From assembly GCF_900168165.1 (NCBI RefSeq), contig NZ_FUYV01000016.1, forward strand, positions 1 through 64,000: a stretch of DNA of 64,000 bases, in the 5' to 3' direction. This stretch comes from Alkalitalea saponilacus (GTDB lineage: Bacteria > Bacteroidota > Bacteroidia > Bacteroidales > Marinilabiliaceae). The notes beneath the pieces are model-generated. The model was given only the letters and a program-made list of their open reading frames with translations, ran no database searches and was not told where the DNA came from. Positions 1 to 8,363 of the stretch are shown piece after piece; within the stretch, counting starts at the first letter, position 1; every line of letters starts with the position of its first letter. The position numbers were made by a program, and so were the translations under genes.

Positions 1-165
1 AGTAGCTACGTTTGGAAGAGATAAGTGCTGAAAGCATCTAAGCACGAAGCTCGTCTCAAGATGAGATCTCCATATAGGGACGTTGGAGACTACAACGTTG
101 ATAGGCTGCAGGTGTAAAGATGGTGACATCAAAGCCGAGCAGTACTAATTACCCGAAGCTTTCTG
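1..165 (+). rRNA. rrl: 23S ribosomal RNA, 3' end (partial)
   Basis: The sequence carries the conserved 3' end of bacterial 23S rRNA: the block CTGAAAGCATCTAAGC near 29-44 and the terminal AGTACTAATTACCCG near 141-155. Most of the gene lies left of the window. The exact 3' end is estimated at about 165, where conservation fades before an AT-rich spacer of about 55 bases that leads to the 5S gene. The spacer holds no tRNA. Confidence 0.95.
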
Positions 166-219
166 AGCAAGTATTATTGTGGTGTTTTATTTTTCGATAG
201 GTCAATTTGTCAAAGATAT

Positions 220-333
<114 letters not shown>

Positions 334-340
334 GATAAAG

Positions 341-372
341 AAGCCGATTCAGCAATGAATCGGCTTTTTTTG
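341..372 (+). terminator. Intrinsic terminator of the rRNA operon
   Basis: A perfect 10-bp stem (AAGCCGATTC at 341-350 with GAATCGGCTT at 357-366), a six-base loop and a run of T. It lies just after the 5S gene and ends the rRNA operon. Confidence 0.93.
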
Positions 373-376
373 TTTA

Positions 377-396
377 GACAGGGCATGCCCTGTCTG
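377..396. repeat. 20-bp perfect palindrome
   Basis: AGACAGGGCA followed by its exact reverse complement TGCCCTGTCT. There is no T-run, so it is not an obvious terminator. It resembles the GC-rich palindromes at 17671-17686 and 38778-38793 and is probably a dispersed intergenic palindrome. Confidence 0.6.
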
Positions 397-544
397 TACT
401 ATAGATTTATGCCTAAAAAAGTACAGGAATCCCCCTATGTCTATTGTGTACCTTGAGATAACATTGTGCCCATAGTGGTTAAATTCTTATGTGGTTTAAG
501 TTGCACACCTCCGGCGTGCCGCGTGTCAGATGGTTATTATATTT

Positions 545-577
545 CTATCAACATTTGTCACCTACGGCGACACTCCC
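545..577. repeat. REP-like hairpin, copy 1
   Basis: A CTATCAACATT box is followed by a hairpin of the form TGTCACC-TAC-GGCGACA (7-bp stem with one mismatch, loop TAC). A diverged copy with the same box and the same hairpin design is at 49368-49399. The remaining spacer from 397 to 690 is AT-rich with a GC-rich patch near 506-525, and I see no gene in it. Confidence 0.5.
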
Positions 578-690
578 AGCGGTTTTTATTATGTTTTTAT
601 ATCTAATTATGTATTAATTTGCATTACGAAAACTCGCTCCCGTTTCCTGTCTCCCTTTTCCTGTACTCTTATGTGCCTTATGTGGTGATT

Positions 691-1461
691 TTATGCAGAA
701 ACTGCCAACTTTACAGGAACCACTTTCCTTTGTTTTTTGAATTCTTTGTACAAGGCAGCTTTGTTTTTAAATTTCAAGGTCTCAACAATCATCTTGTTGG
801 TGTTGACAATCACACCCTGAAATCGTCCCATTGAGCATGACCCACAATTTATATACTGTTTCTTGTTTTGTAAGTAATAGGTCTTATAGGCTTCAAGTTT
901 ATGCGTATGCCCCATAATAACCATATCATAAGTCTTTAGCAACTTTAGTGCATGCTTCAGATATTTATATGAATTGTATTTTCTTGGAACTCTATTGATG
1001 GCGTCATCAAATTCCAGAATTTTAAAATAGGTTTTATGAGCCCATTTAAATTTGATGATTTGTCTGAGTATGGTATGAAGAAATGTTTGAATTTTACGAC
1101 CTATTCTTGATCCGTTCATGAAATCGACACTGTGGCCGTGCTCAATAAAAATGGTTTTCCCATCTTCGTTTGTTATGGTTAAATTCTCCCTTGCTTTGCC
1201 ATTAATTGCATCGTGATTTCCCTGTATCATAACGAATTTGGGATTTCTGAAATAGGAGATAAGTTTGTGTTGAGTCTCACAAATTTCGTTGTATGTATAT
1301 TTGTATAGTTCAAAGATGTCTCCATTTAATATAACCTTATCAATTTTGGCTTTTTTTATCACCAATTCCATTGATTCAATAAACTCATCAGCATCCCAGC
1401 CAAATGTTTCAAAAAAGTCGTTGTTGCCTATATGAAGGTCAGCTATAACCAAAATGTTCAT
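691..1461 (-). CDS. Metallophosphoesterase, LpxH-like (UDP-diacylglucosamine hydrolase family)
   Basis: A 256-residue calcineurin-like phosphoesterase. The full set of metal-binding blocks is visible: ADLH (D8, H10), NGD (D48), GNHD (residues 81-84), HGH (108-110) and GHTH (184-187). The size and the GDxxE-type block fit the LpxH/UDP-2,3-diacylglucosamine hydrolase branch, which releases lipid X in lipid A synthesis, but substrate cannot be fixed from motifs. No signal peptide is present, so it is cytosolic or membrane-peripheral. It is the last gene of a three-gene minus-strand set, 12 bases after the glycosyltransferase at 1474, which supports a role in a lipid or glycolipid pathway. The ATG start at 1461 is directly before the first motif. 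Confidence 0.85.
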   Translation of the reverse strand: MNILVIADLHIGNNDFFETFGWDADEFIESMELVIKKAKIDKVILNGDIFELYKYTYNEICETQHKLISYFRNPKFVMIQGNHDAINGKARENLTITNEDGKTIFIEHGHSVDFMNGSRIGRKIQTFLHTILRQIIKFKWAHKTYFKILEFDDAINRVPRKYNSYKYLKHALKLLKTYDMVIMGHTHKLEAYKTYYLQNKKQYINCGSCSMGRFQGVIVNTNKMIVETLKFKNKAALYKEFKKQRKVVPVKLAVSA

Positions 1462-1473
1462 TTTAATTTAATG

Positions 1474-2604
1474 TTAGGTTGTAACTATGAATCGTGATAC
1501 TTGTGGTGTTCCGTTTCTAAGTGAAGCTTTTTGAATGTTTTGCTTATAATATTCCAGTTTCATGGGGTCTCTTAATAAACTTCTGGTTTTTAATGGAAGT
1601 TTTTTAATGTCCCGTTCATAAATCCCCAGATTATTATCCCTTACAAACTCCATATTTCCTTTTTCCTGCTCCCATATGTAATTGTTGATTACCGGAATTT
1701 TCCCGCTTAATAGTATCTCCATAAAAGTGCTGGCACCGCATTTGGTAACCACTATCTCTGCAATGCTTATTAATTCATGCACAAAATCGATAAACGCATA
1801 CAGTTTCAAATTATGAAGCTGATGTTTCTCTTTCATCTTTTCTGCTTTATTATATAACTCTTTATTATTACCACATACAATGGCGACATAATCATCAGGG
1901 TTGTCCTGAAGGAAAGATTTCAGAATCCTTTTCCCTTTTGGAATTCCATCTCCACCACCAAGTATGAGTATTATTTTCCTTTGAGGATCAAACCCCAGTT
2001 CTTGTTTTATTTTATTGGTTTTTTCCGGCGACAGGGGTTGGGTGAATTTTTCGTCGAGAATAAATGGGAAATGTGCTACCCGGCTTTTTTCGATTCCGAT
2101 ATTAAGGCAATGCTCTTTTATTCTTTGGGAGAAAACAATAAACTTTGGCGATTTATCAAGAAACCAGATTGGATGGGCAGTAAAAGGATCAGTAACAACT
2201 ACCATAACGGGTATTTTAAGGTTGTTGCTTCTGATGATTTCTAAAATTGGTTTAATAAGGAAAAAATGGAAAATGACTATTTTACTAGGGTTTTCCTTTA
2301 ATATCTTTGCTTCAAGGTTTTTTTTGATAAAATGGGAGACAATTACTGTAGTCAATAAAGCCACAGGCTTTATTTTATTAATGGCGTAGAGTAATTCAAA
2401 TGTCCAAACTGCAACGGATTGGGATATTCTGTAGCCATCCTCAACAAAGAATTTAATTAATTTCCCTGAATTGGTAAACCCATCGAATAAATCAATATGA
2501 ATGTTATTCTGGTATTTCGCGCTGATGTATTTCGCGACGGATTTGGCCGGAGCTAAATGTCCTCCACCAGTTTTTAAATAGAGGAAAAGATAGTTTTGTT
2601 GCAT
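1474..2604 (-). CDS. MGDG synthase-like glycosyltransferase (GT28 family)
   Basis: A 376-residue GT-B glycosyltransferase. The N-terminal acceptor domain opens with TGGGHLAPA (residues 12-20), the glycine-histidine motif of monogalactosyldiacylglycerol synthase and UgtP-type enzymes. The C-terminal donor half has GGGDGIPKG (216-224) and KCGASTFMEIL (288-298), matching the nucleotide-sugar site of GT28. Family members transfer a hexose from a UDP sugar to diacylglycerol at the inner membrane face; the exact sugar and lipid here are unknown. It lies between a distant glycosyltransferase-like gene and a phosphoesterase on the same strand, so a short glycolipid operon is likely. Confidence 0.82.
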   Translation of the reverse strand: MQQNYLFLYLKTGGGHLAPAKSVAKYISAKYQNNIHIDLFDGFTNSGKLIKFFVEDGYRISQSVAVWTFELLYAINKIKPVALLTTVIVSHFIKKNLEAKILKENPSKIVIFHFFLIKPILEIIRSNNLKIPVMVVVTDPFTAHPIWFLDKSPKFIVFSQRIKEHCLNIGIEKSRVAHFPFILDEKFTQPLSPEKTNKIKQELGFDPQRKIILILGGGDGIPKGKRILKSFLQDNPDDYVAIVCGNNKELYNKAEKMKEKHQLHNLKLYAFIDFVHELISIAEIVVTKCGASTFMEILLSGKIPVINNYIWEQEKGNMEFVRDNNLGIYERDIKKLPLKTRSLLRDPMKLEYYKQNIQKASLRNGTPQVSRFIVTT

Positions 2605-2717
2605 GGATTTGTTTAATTATCATTGGTTTTAATTCCCTTCCGTAGCAAAACTATCTTTCATTTATTACCTATTGATTAAGCAAATGTTATGATATAAAAA
2701 ACTTTAAGGTGAGTTTG

Positions 2718-4034
2718 TTATCGAAGTGTATCATCCGATTCAGGCATGTGCCCGTTTTGGATATAGTATTCTATATTAAAAGTGCCTTTTTTTCTTGCCT
2801 TGAGAAATCCTGCCCAGGCAGCTTCTGCCAGTCGCCCTTTATGCAGCAAGTCGGTTAGCCATTGATCGGTATATGCCGGGTTTTCCTGTTTAAAACCCGC
2901 CTGTATTTCTTGAAGCCATTTTTTATTAAACCTCTCCTGCGATCCGATGGTCGGTGTCATAATTATAGGAATCCCAAGAGCACAATAGAATGACAATTCA
3001 CTTGGTTTGCTCCATAAAACATCTGTTGTTTGCAAAGCTTCGTTCATTTTGTCAAAGTATTCATATATGTTCTTGCTGCAAATAACCTCTATGTTTTCTG
3101 ACTGAATGCTCTCTTTAACTTTATTGAAATAGTTGGCAACTTCAGGACGAGTGCCGGCCACCAGATTTAGCTTTATTTCTCCCTTTATTAGTTTTTCCTT
3201 TAGACTAAAGGCTATCTGTTTCCCTATTTTTGCCTGAGCACCAGCTCCACCCACAGCGTATGTAATGGTTAGGACTCTGGAGTTTTCAAATTCGCAATTT
3301 TCTTTTCCGAGGAAGTGTTTTACGCTCTTCTTATATAAAGACCAGAATCGTTTATTGGGATCCAAATAATGAAGCCTTTGACCCAGATTTTTCTTCAGAA
3401 CTGATAGGTTTTCATCACCCATCAGTTCTTTTGGAAGAGGAAATCCCGTTATATGTATATGATTCTCCGGGACCCCGTATGCTTTTAGTCTTCCGGCCGC
3501 GCGTCCGCATGGGGCAAAATAATTGATGTTGCTTTCCCATGGATCTTTTCTAACCCAAACTCTGTTCAGGTCGGTATCACATATTATGCAGTAAGTACGT
3601 GAATATCCTGCTAAATCTGCGGCTATGGCAGGAGCATAAAAACTGGTGGTCAGAGGCAAACCGGACAGGGTAACTTTTTCTATAATACTTCTGCAAAGAC
3701 CATTCTTTATGCTTGATTCAAGTATTCTCACCTGAAATGAGCTTTTCGAAAGATTACGGTATGGGTAGTATGATGGGATCATCAGGGAATAATCCAATAT
3801 TTTAAAAATCTGATTCCCAACTAAGGGAATTTCCCGTGCTCTGGAGAGTAATTCATATATTTTAAGAGTCCTTTTCCACAGTTTTCGTTCCGATGCCGGG
3901 GTGTTTTTATTGTTACCGACAGATACAATGTTTCCTTGCCCAATATTCCTCAGCGGATAAATTGCCCGCTGATGACCGTAACCCATGTCAGCTGTTACAA
4001 GCCATGTTGTTTTATTTGAACTGTTTTGCATCAT
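2718..4034 (-). CDS. Putative GT-B glycosyltransferase-like protein
   Basis: A protein of 438 residues from the ATG at 4034 (the frame is open further upstream only to a TTG). It opens with WLVTADMGYGHQRA (residues 11-24), which parallels the GxGH acceptor-binding motif of the neighbouring MGDG-synthase-like enzyme. A glycine-rich AVGGAGAQ stretch and SKPSELSFYCALGIPI in the C-terminal third parallel the GGG and KPG.S..E donor-site motifs of GT28. I infer a second GT-B transferase, perhaps modifying the product of its neighbour. I do not recognise a named family, and catalysis is unproven. The 113-base gap to the next gene is longer than inside a tight operon. Confidence 0.6.
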   Translation of the reverse strand: MMQNSSNKTTWLVTADMGYGHQRAIYPLRNIGQGNIVSVGNNKNTPASERKLWKRTLKIYELLSRAREIPLVGNQIFKILDYSLMIPSYYPYRNLSKSSFQVRILESSIKNGLCRSIIEKVTLSGLPLTTSFYAPAIAADLAGYSRTYCIICDTDLNRVWVRKDPWESNINYFAPCGRAAGRLKAYGVPENHIHITGFPLPKELMGDENLSVLKKNLGQRLHYLDPNKRFWSLYKKSVKHFLGKENCEFENSRVLTITYAVGGAGAQAKIGKQIAFSLKEKLIKGEIKLNLVAGTRPEVANYFNKVKESIQSENIEVICSKNIYEYFDKMNEALQTTDVLWSKPSELSFYCALGIPIIMTPTIGSQERFNKKWLQEIQAGFKQENPAYTDQWLTDLLHKGRLAEAAWAGFLKARKKGTFNIEYYIQNGHMPESDDTLR

Positions 4035-4196
4035 GTCGGTTTTTCGATATGCTTCTTTTGATTTATTCAATTTCTTCTTTTATCACCAGGTTATTGTGCT
4101 GCCAAATTGTTGATGGTTCAAAACTACCTAATGTTGATACATTGATGTTTACATTGATGTTAACTTTTTATTGCGATACTGTTAATGACTGGATAC

Positions 4197-4228
4197 AAAA
4201 AAAGGAGATGAATTTCTTCATCTCCTTT
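4197..4228 (-). terminator. Intrinsic terminator of the 4253-4750 gene
   Basis: A perfect 12-bp stem (4201-4212 with 4217-4228), loop of four. Read on the minus strand it ends in seven T. It lies 24 bases after the stop codon of the minus-strand secreted-protein gene. Confidence 0.9.
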
Positions 4229-4252
4229 CCTTACCAATATTTAAATCTCAAA

Positions 4253-4750
4253 TTAATTTGCAGCGTACAGGTTGTTTACGTTTACAAAAAGCTCAGGATA
4301 GTAACAGGCTATTAGGCCTAAAGCTCTTTCCAACGGAAGTTCTCCGTTACTTAAACGTGCTTGATACGAAAGTGCTTCACTGGATAAAAACAGCATGTTA
4401 GTTTGTTCTGGAAGCATGGCATATTGACTGTTTATTCTTTCGGCTCCAAATCCTGACCTTTTACAAGTGTACTGAACCTCCATAACATTGCTGCGTACAA
4501 TATAGTCGGTGCATCTTCTGCGCTCATTAACCAGAATGGTAACAGGAGCTGCTCCGTTTTCATATGTCAATACAAATTTGCGCATGGTGGCGTTACCAAC
4601 TTGTTCAGGTTCAACTTCCACGATGGTGTAGTCTCCAAGTATGGATGGAGTTTCTCCTTGTAATTTTAAAGTTTCAGCTGTTGCAAAGTTTACACTTGCG
4701 AAAAACATAACCATTGTTATGACTCCTGATAAAATGTTTGCTCGTTTCAT
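4253..4750 (-). CDS. Small secreted protein of unknown function
   Basis: A 165-residue protein with a clear Sec signal peptide: MKR, a hydrophobic stretch, then cleavage probably after FATA (about residue 25). The mature part of about 140 residues is mixed alpha/beta in appearance, with two cysteines near the middle (CTDYIVRS, QYTCKRSG) and a third near the C-terminus. I recognise no family. It stands alone: its own terminator follows, and more than 470 bases of spacer precede it. TGTTCGGAAAC and TGTTCGAAAGT about 120-150 bases upstream (4869, 4889) could be binding sites. Confidence 0.8.
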   Translation of the reverse strand: MKRANILSGVITMVMFFASVNFATAETLKLQGETPSILGDYTIVEVEPEQVGNATMRKFVLTYENGAAPVTILVNERRRCTDYIVRSNVMEVQYTCKRSGFGAERINSQYAMLPEQTNMLFLSSEALSYQARLSNGELPLERALGLIACYYPELFVNVNNLYAAN

Positions 4751-5205
4751 ATCGTTTTGTTTTTAATTGTTTTTTATTTGTTTGTGATAAATTGAAATCA
4801 ATCCGTGTGCCAAATATTGTAAGTGTCATACTATCAGCAATAAGAGGTGTTGTAAATTGAAGTTTGATGTTCGGAAACGGATAATTTGTGTTCGAAAGTG
4901 AACATATGGGAGCAATGATAAAAAAAACTATATCTGGATTGTATAAATCTTTTAAGTGCTGTATGTAGTGGGTTTAAATGGATATTTGAGATGTCTGATT
5001 TTGATCTGTTTACTGTTCGTTATATTTGTTGGCTTATGAAATGTAAGATATTAGGTCTAAAATATTGTTGAGATTGAATTAAGTATGTGTTGTAGCGCTT
5101 TAAATATCATAAAAACAAGGAGATAATGGTTGGTTATAATATGTAAGTTGAGTTGGTTTTGTGCTCGATTTAAAGCATTGTTTTTAATATGGAATGAATG
5201 GTGTG
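4751..5205. other. AT-rich divergent spacer
   Basis: About 455 bases between the secreted-protein gene (-) and ilvA (+). I see no gene. It holds a direct repeat, TGTTCGGAAAC at 4869-4879 and TGTTCGAAAGT at 4889-4899, the second of which also forms an inverted repeat (TGTTC 4889-4893, GAACA 4900-4904). These may be operators for the minus-strand gene. Confidence 0.4.
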
Positions 5206-5214
5206 TATATTTGC
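5206..5214 (+). promoter_or_regulatory. Bacteroidota -7 element of ilvA
   Basis: TATATTTGC fits the Bacteroidota -7 consensus TAnnTTTGC and ends 14 bases before the ilvA ATG, giving a nearly leaderless message. A TTG at 5178-5180 is a possible -33 element, but its 25-base spacing is long. Confidence 0.5.
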
Positions 5215-5228
5215 ACAAAAATGTACTC

Positions 5229-6470
5229 ATGATTTCTGTTGAAAAAATTGAAGCAGCTCACCAACAAATAAAGGAAGTTGTTGTGCGCACGCCATTGTTA
5301 TTCGATCCAGTTTTGTCTGAAAGATACAATGCGAACATATATTTAAAGAGGGAAGATCTACAGGTCGTTAGATCTTACAAAATAAGAGGTGCATATAATA
5401 AAATATCCAGTTTAAACCGATCTGAACTTAAGCATGGAATTGTTTGTGCCAGTGCAGGAAACCATGCACAAGGATTTGCATACTCTTGTCGTAAACTTGA
5501 TATCGCGGGAAGAATTTTTATGCCTGCCACGACACCTAAACAAAAAATCCGGCAGGTGAGCATGTTCGGAAAAGACCATATTGAAATAATTCTAACCGGC
5601 GATACCTACGATGATGCCTATAAGGCAGCAATGGAAGATTGCCGAGAGAAAGGGAGCGTTTTTATTCATCCCTTTGATGATGAAATGGTCATTTCAGGAC
5701 AAGGGACAGTAGGACTGGAAATTCTTGAAGATGCCGACTTCTCATTGGATTATGTTTTAGTTCCAATTGGTGGTGGTGGATTAATTTGCGGTCTTGGTTC
5801 CTATTTAAGGATAAAAAGTCCTGAAACAAAAATAATTGGAATAGAGCCCCAAGGAGCACCTGCCATGAAACAGTCTCTGGATAAAGGTGAACGTGTTGTT
5901 TTGGAAAATTTTGAAAAATTTGTAGATGGAGCAGCAGTTTCCACTGTAGGTGAAATAAATTTTTCGATGGCTGAAGAGGTTATCGATGAAATGGTGTTGG
6001 TTCCCGAAGGAAAAGTTTGTACAACTATTCTTCAGTTATACAACGAGGAAGCAATCGTGGCTGAGCCTGCCGGAGCATTAAGCATCGCCGCATTGGAATC
6101 CATGCGCCATCAAATAGCCGGCAAAAATGTAGTTTGTATTGTGAGTGGAGGTAACAACGATATTACCAGAACGGAAGAGATTAAAGAGAGATCACTTTTA
6201 TATGAAGGCCTTAAGCATTATTTTATCATTCGATTTCCACAAAGAGCAGGTGCATTAAAGGATTTTTTAAATGATGTTCTTGGTCCGGATGATGATATTA
6301 CACATTTTGAATATACTAAGAAAAATAGTCGTGACGCAGGACCGGCATTAGTTGGCATCGAAACAAAAACCAAGGATGATTATCAACTTTTAATAGAACG
6401 AATGAAGGAGAAGAGAATCAACTTTACACCGGTAAACGACTCCCCTGATCTGTTTCATTTGCTTATTTGA
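5229..6470 (+). CDS. ilvA: Threonine dehydratase (biosynthetic, short form)
   Basis: A PLP enzyme of 413 residues that deaminates threonine to 2-oxobutyrate, the first step of isoleucine synthesis. The PLP lysine is K51 in SYKIRGAYN, and the phosphate-binding loop is the run of glycines in VPIGGGGLICGLG. The last ~80 residues (YFIIRFPQRAGALKDFL onward) are a single ACT-like regulatory domain, as in the ~420-residue Gram-positive IlvA, so feedback control by isoleucine is plausible. The frame extends upstream, but the ATG at 5229 is chosen because family similarity starts there and a -7 promoter lies just before it. No other ilv or leu genes are adjacent. Confidence 0.95.
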   Translation: MISVEKIEAAHQQIKEVVVRTPLLFDPVLSERYNANIYLKREDLQVVRSYKIRGAYNKISSLNRSELKHGIVCASAGNHAQGFAYSCRKLDIAGRIFMPATTPKQKIRQVSMFGKDHIEIILTGDTYDDAYKAAMEDCREKGSVFIHPFDDEMVISGQGTVGLEILEDADFSLDYVLVPIGGGGLICGLGSYLRIKSPETKIIGIEPQGAPAMKQSLDKGERVVLENFEKFVDGAAVSTVGEINFSMAEEVIDEMVLVPEGKVCTTILQLYNEEAIVAEPAGALSIAALESMRHQIAGKNVVCIVSGGNNDITRTEEIKERSLLYEGLKHYFIIRFPQRAGALKDFLNDVLGPDDDITHFEYTKKNSRDAGPALVGIETKTKDDYQLLIERMKEKRINFTPVNDSPDLFHLLI

Positions 6471-6500
6471 TGAATGATTTAAAACTGGATGTATAAAAAC

Positions 6501-6534
6501 TAAACGGGAAGTGCCTGTGGCAACTTCCCGTTTA
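6501..6534. terminator. Hairpin between convergent ilvA and fabD
   Basis: TAAACGGGAAG-TGCC pairs with GGCAACTTCCCGTTTA around a TGT loop, with one bulged base. It lies 30 bases after the ilvA stop and 31 bases after the fabD stop and probably ends both transcripts. Its tip, TGCCTGTGGCA, is the reverse complement of the core of the hairpin at 7652-7676. Confidence 0.75.
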
Positions 6535-6565
6535 ATTTCATCTGGTTAAAGTAAAATTATTCTAT

Positions 6566-7456
6566 CTATTGCTGAAATTGTCCAATGCTTTCTGCTTCCG
6601 CGCTACGATCTATCTTTTTAATCAACCCCTGAAGAACTTTACCCGGCCCAATTTCAGTAAAATGAGTTGCTCCGTCGGCAATCATGTTTTGAACAGTTTG
6701 AGTCCAACGTACAGGTGCTGTCAACTGTGCAATCAAGTTTTCTTTAATTTCAGCAGGATCAGTAAAAGGTTTTGCACTTACGTTTTGATAAACCGGACAA
6801 ACAGGCTTTACAATATTGGTCTCTTCAATTGCTTTGGCAAGTTCAGCTCTTGCAGGTTCCATTAGGGGAGAGTGAAATGCTCCGCCAACCGGAAGTTTAA
6901 GTGCTCGCTTTGCACCTTTTTCTTTTAAAACTTCACAAGCCTTATCAATTCCTGATATCGATCCGGAAATCACCAATTGCCCTGGACAATTATAATTGGC
7001 GGCAACCACAACGTCTTCAATCGAGTCACAAACCTCTTCAACCACATTGTCTTCCAGTCCCACAATGGCAGCCATAGTAGATGGTTCTTTTTCACAAGCT
7101 TTTTGCATGGCCAATGCCCTTTGAGAAACAAGCTTTAGCCCATCCTCAAATGAAAGAGCTCCGGCTGCAACAAGAGCAGAAAATTCTCCAAGAGAGTGTC
7201 CTGCAGTCATTTCAGGCTGAAACGAATCGCCTAGAGTTTTGGCCAATATTACAGAATGCAGGAAAATTGCCGGCTGCGTAACCTTTGTTTGCTTCAGATC
7301 TTCGTCGCTGCCTTCAAACATCAGGTCAGTAATCCGAAATCCAAGGATTTCGTTTGCTTTCTCAAACATCTCTTTGGCTAAGGGAGATTGCTCGTACAAA
7401 TCTTTACCCATTCCGGTAAATTGCGCACCCTGACCAGGAAATACATAAGCTTTCAT
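6566..7456 (-). CDS. fabD: Malonyl-CoA:ACP transacylase
   Basis: A 296-residue cytosolic enzyme that moves malonyl from CoA to acyl carrier protein to feed type II fatty acid synthesis. It opens with YVFPGQGAQFTGMG. The nucleophile is S88 in GHSLGEFSAL, the conserved arginine is R113, and the catalytic histidine is H195 in GAFHSPLM. Length is normal for FabD. An upstream in-frame extension to 7612 is rejected: the family starts at MKAYVFPGQG and the promoter at 7584-7614 lies inside the extension. It is monocistronic here, away from other fab genes. Confidence 0.96.
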   Translation of the reverse strand: MKAYVFPGQGAQFTGMGKDLYEQSPLAKEMFEKANEILGFRITDLMFEGSDEDLKQTKVTQPAIFLHSVILAKTLGDSFQPEMTAGHSLGEFSALVAAGALSFEDGLKLVSQRALAMQKACEKEPSTMAAIVGLEDNVVEEVCDSIEDVVVAANYNCPGQLVISGSISGIDKACEVLKEKGAKRALKLPVGGAFHSPLMEPARAELAKAIEETNIVKPVCPVYQNVSAKPFTDPAEIKENLIAQLTAPVRWTQTVQNMIADGATHFTEIGPGKVLQGLIKKIDRSAEAESIGQFQQ

Positions 7457-7583
7457 ATAAGTATTGTTTTGATGTAATTTGAAATTACTGGTTTTTATTA
7501 ATATCTGATACTGTTTTTTATGTTCTGCTTCTTTTCCCTTCATGTATAATTTATGTATGATGAAGAGGTTAAAAAAATCAGGT

Positions 7584-7614
7584 GCAAAGATAGAATTATT
7601 TTTTGACGTCAAAA
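7584..7614 (-). promoter_or_regulatory. fabD promoter
   Basis: Read on the minus strand: TTTTG (7614-7610), 17 bases, then TATCTTTGC (7592-7584). This matches the Bacteroidota -33/-7 pattern (TTTG, TAnnTTTGC). It predicts a leader of about 120 bases before the fabD ATG. A perfect inverted repeat AAAATGAA-TG-TTCATTTT (7611-7628) overlaps the -33 element and could be an operator. Confidence 0.7.
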
Positions 7615-7651
7615 TGAATGTTCATTTTCCCCGGTGTTCCATATTAGCGCT

Positions 7652-7676
7652 TTTTTAGTGCCACAGGCACTAAAAA
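7652..7676. repeat. 25-bp hairpin in the fabD-rpsL spacer
   Basis: TTTTTAGTGCC, loop ACA, then GGCACTAAAAA: a perfect 11-bp stem. It lies upstream of both divergent genes, so it is unlikely to terminate either. The core TGCCACAGGCA is the reverse complement of the tip of the hairpin at 6501-6534 on the other side of fabD. Confidence 0.6.
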
Positions 7677-7742
7677 GATGTTAAATGGATAATTCTCAGC
7701 AAAAAAGAGTGTTGGAGTTTTTTTATTTATAATTTAATTTCC

Positions 7743-7751
7743 TACTTTTGC
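7743..7751 (+). promoter_or_regulatory. rpsL promoter P1 (-7 element)
   Basis: TACTTTTGC matches TAnnTTTGC. A start here would give a leader of about 110 bases before rpsL. No good -33 element at normal spacing. Confidence 0.5.
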
Positions 7752-7816
7752 ACCGCTTTTTGTGCCAAGGTGTGAAATTATTTGAAAATCAGCGGGGTTT
7801 TTAAATTAAAAAATAA

Positions 7817-7825
7817 TACCTTTGC
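7817..7825 (+). promoter_or_regulatory. rpsL promoter P2 (-7 element)
   Basis: TACCTTTGC matches TAnnTTTGC and lies 44 bases before the rpsL start. Together with P1 it suggests tandem promoters feeding the whole ribosomal superoperon. Confidence 0.6.
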
Positions 7826-7869
7826 AACCCGTTTTGAACGAGATTATTATAGTTTAAATTTAAGTATAT

Positions 7870-8247
7870 ATGCCAACAATTCAGCAATTAGTAAGAAAAG
7901 GACGTAATAAGCTGGTAGATAAAAGTAAGTCTCCAGCTTTGGATTCATGTCCACAACGCAGGGGTGTATGTGTAAGGGTATATACCACCACTCCAAAGAA
8001 ACCAAACTCAGCCATGCGTAAAGTTGCAAGGGTACGTTTGACCAACGGAAAAGAGGTGAATGCCTATATTCCCGGAGAAGGTCATAACCTACAGGAGCAC
8101 TCCATCGTTTTGGTAAGAGGAGGAAGAGTAAAAGATCTTCCTGGTGTTCGTTATCACCTTGTTCGTGGTGCATTGGATGCATCCGGTGTAGATGGTCGTA
8201 CCCAGCGTCGCTCAAAGTATGGAACTAAGCGTCCAAAGAAAAAGTAA
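7870..8247 (+). CDS. rpsL: Ribosomal protein S12
   Basis: A 125-residue decoding-site protein of the 30S subunit. [11 protein letters not shown] at the start, [17 protein letters not shown] in the middle and a basic [12 protein letters not shown] tail are typical. The lysine in TPKKPNS that corresponds to E. coli K43 is wild type, so nothing here suggests streptomycin resistance. It is the first gene of the superoperon, downstream of two -7 elements, and is separated from rpsG by 116 bases, the longest gap before the rpsK-rpsD spacer. Confidence 0.98.
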   Translation: MPTIQQLVRKGRNKLVDKSKSPALDSCPQRRGVCVRVYTTTPKKPNSAMRKVARVRLTNGKEVNAYIPGEGHNLQEHSIVLVRGGRVKDLPGVRYHLVRGALDASGVDGRTQRRSKYGTKRPKKK

Positions 8248-8363
8248 TTAACTGACTGATAGTTTTGTTTATTGGTTTGTGTTTAGGTTGAGTAAATGAA
8301 ACAAATCATTGAAGAGTCAAATACAGCCAGTAAATTTTTAAAGACTAATAAACAAAAAGAGAA

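Noticed and set aside
166-219. tRNA gene in the 23S-5S spacer
   Set aside because: Only about 55 bases, AT-rich, with no tRNA signature.
619-834. 71-residue plus-strand frame
   Set aside because: Overlaps the 3' end of the phosphoesterase gene and has no recognisable features.
3893-4315. 140-residue plus-strand frame spanning two minus-strand genes
   Set aside because: Covers the 5' part of the glycosyltransferase-like gene and the terminator of the secreted-protein gene; composition is that of a shadow frame.
7847-8215. 122-residue minus-strand frame
   Set aside because: It is the antisense shadow of rpsL, whose product is certain.
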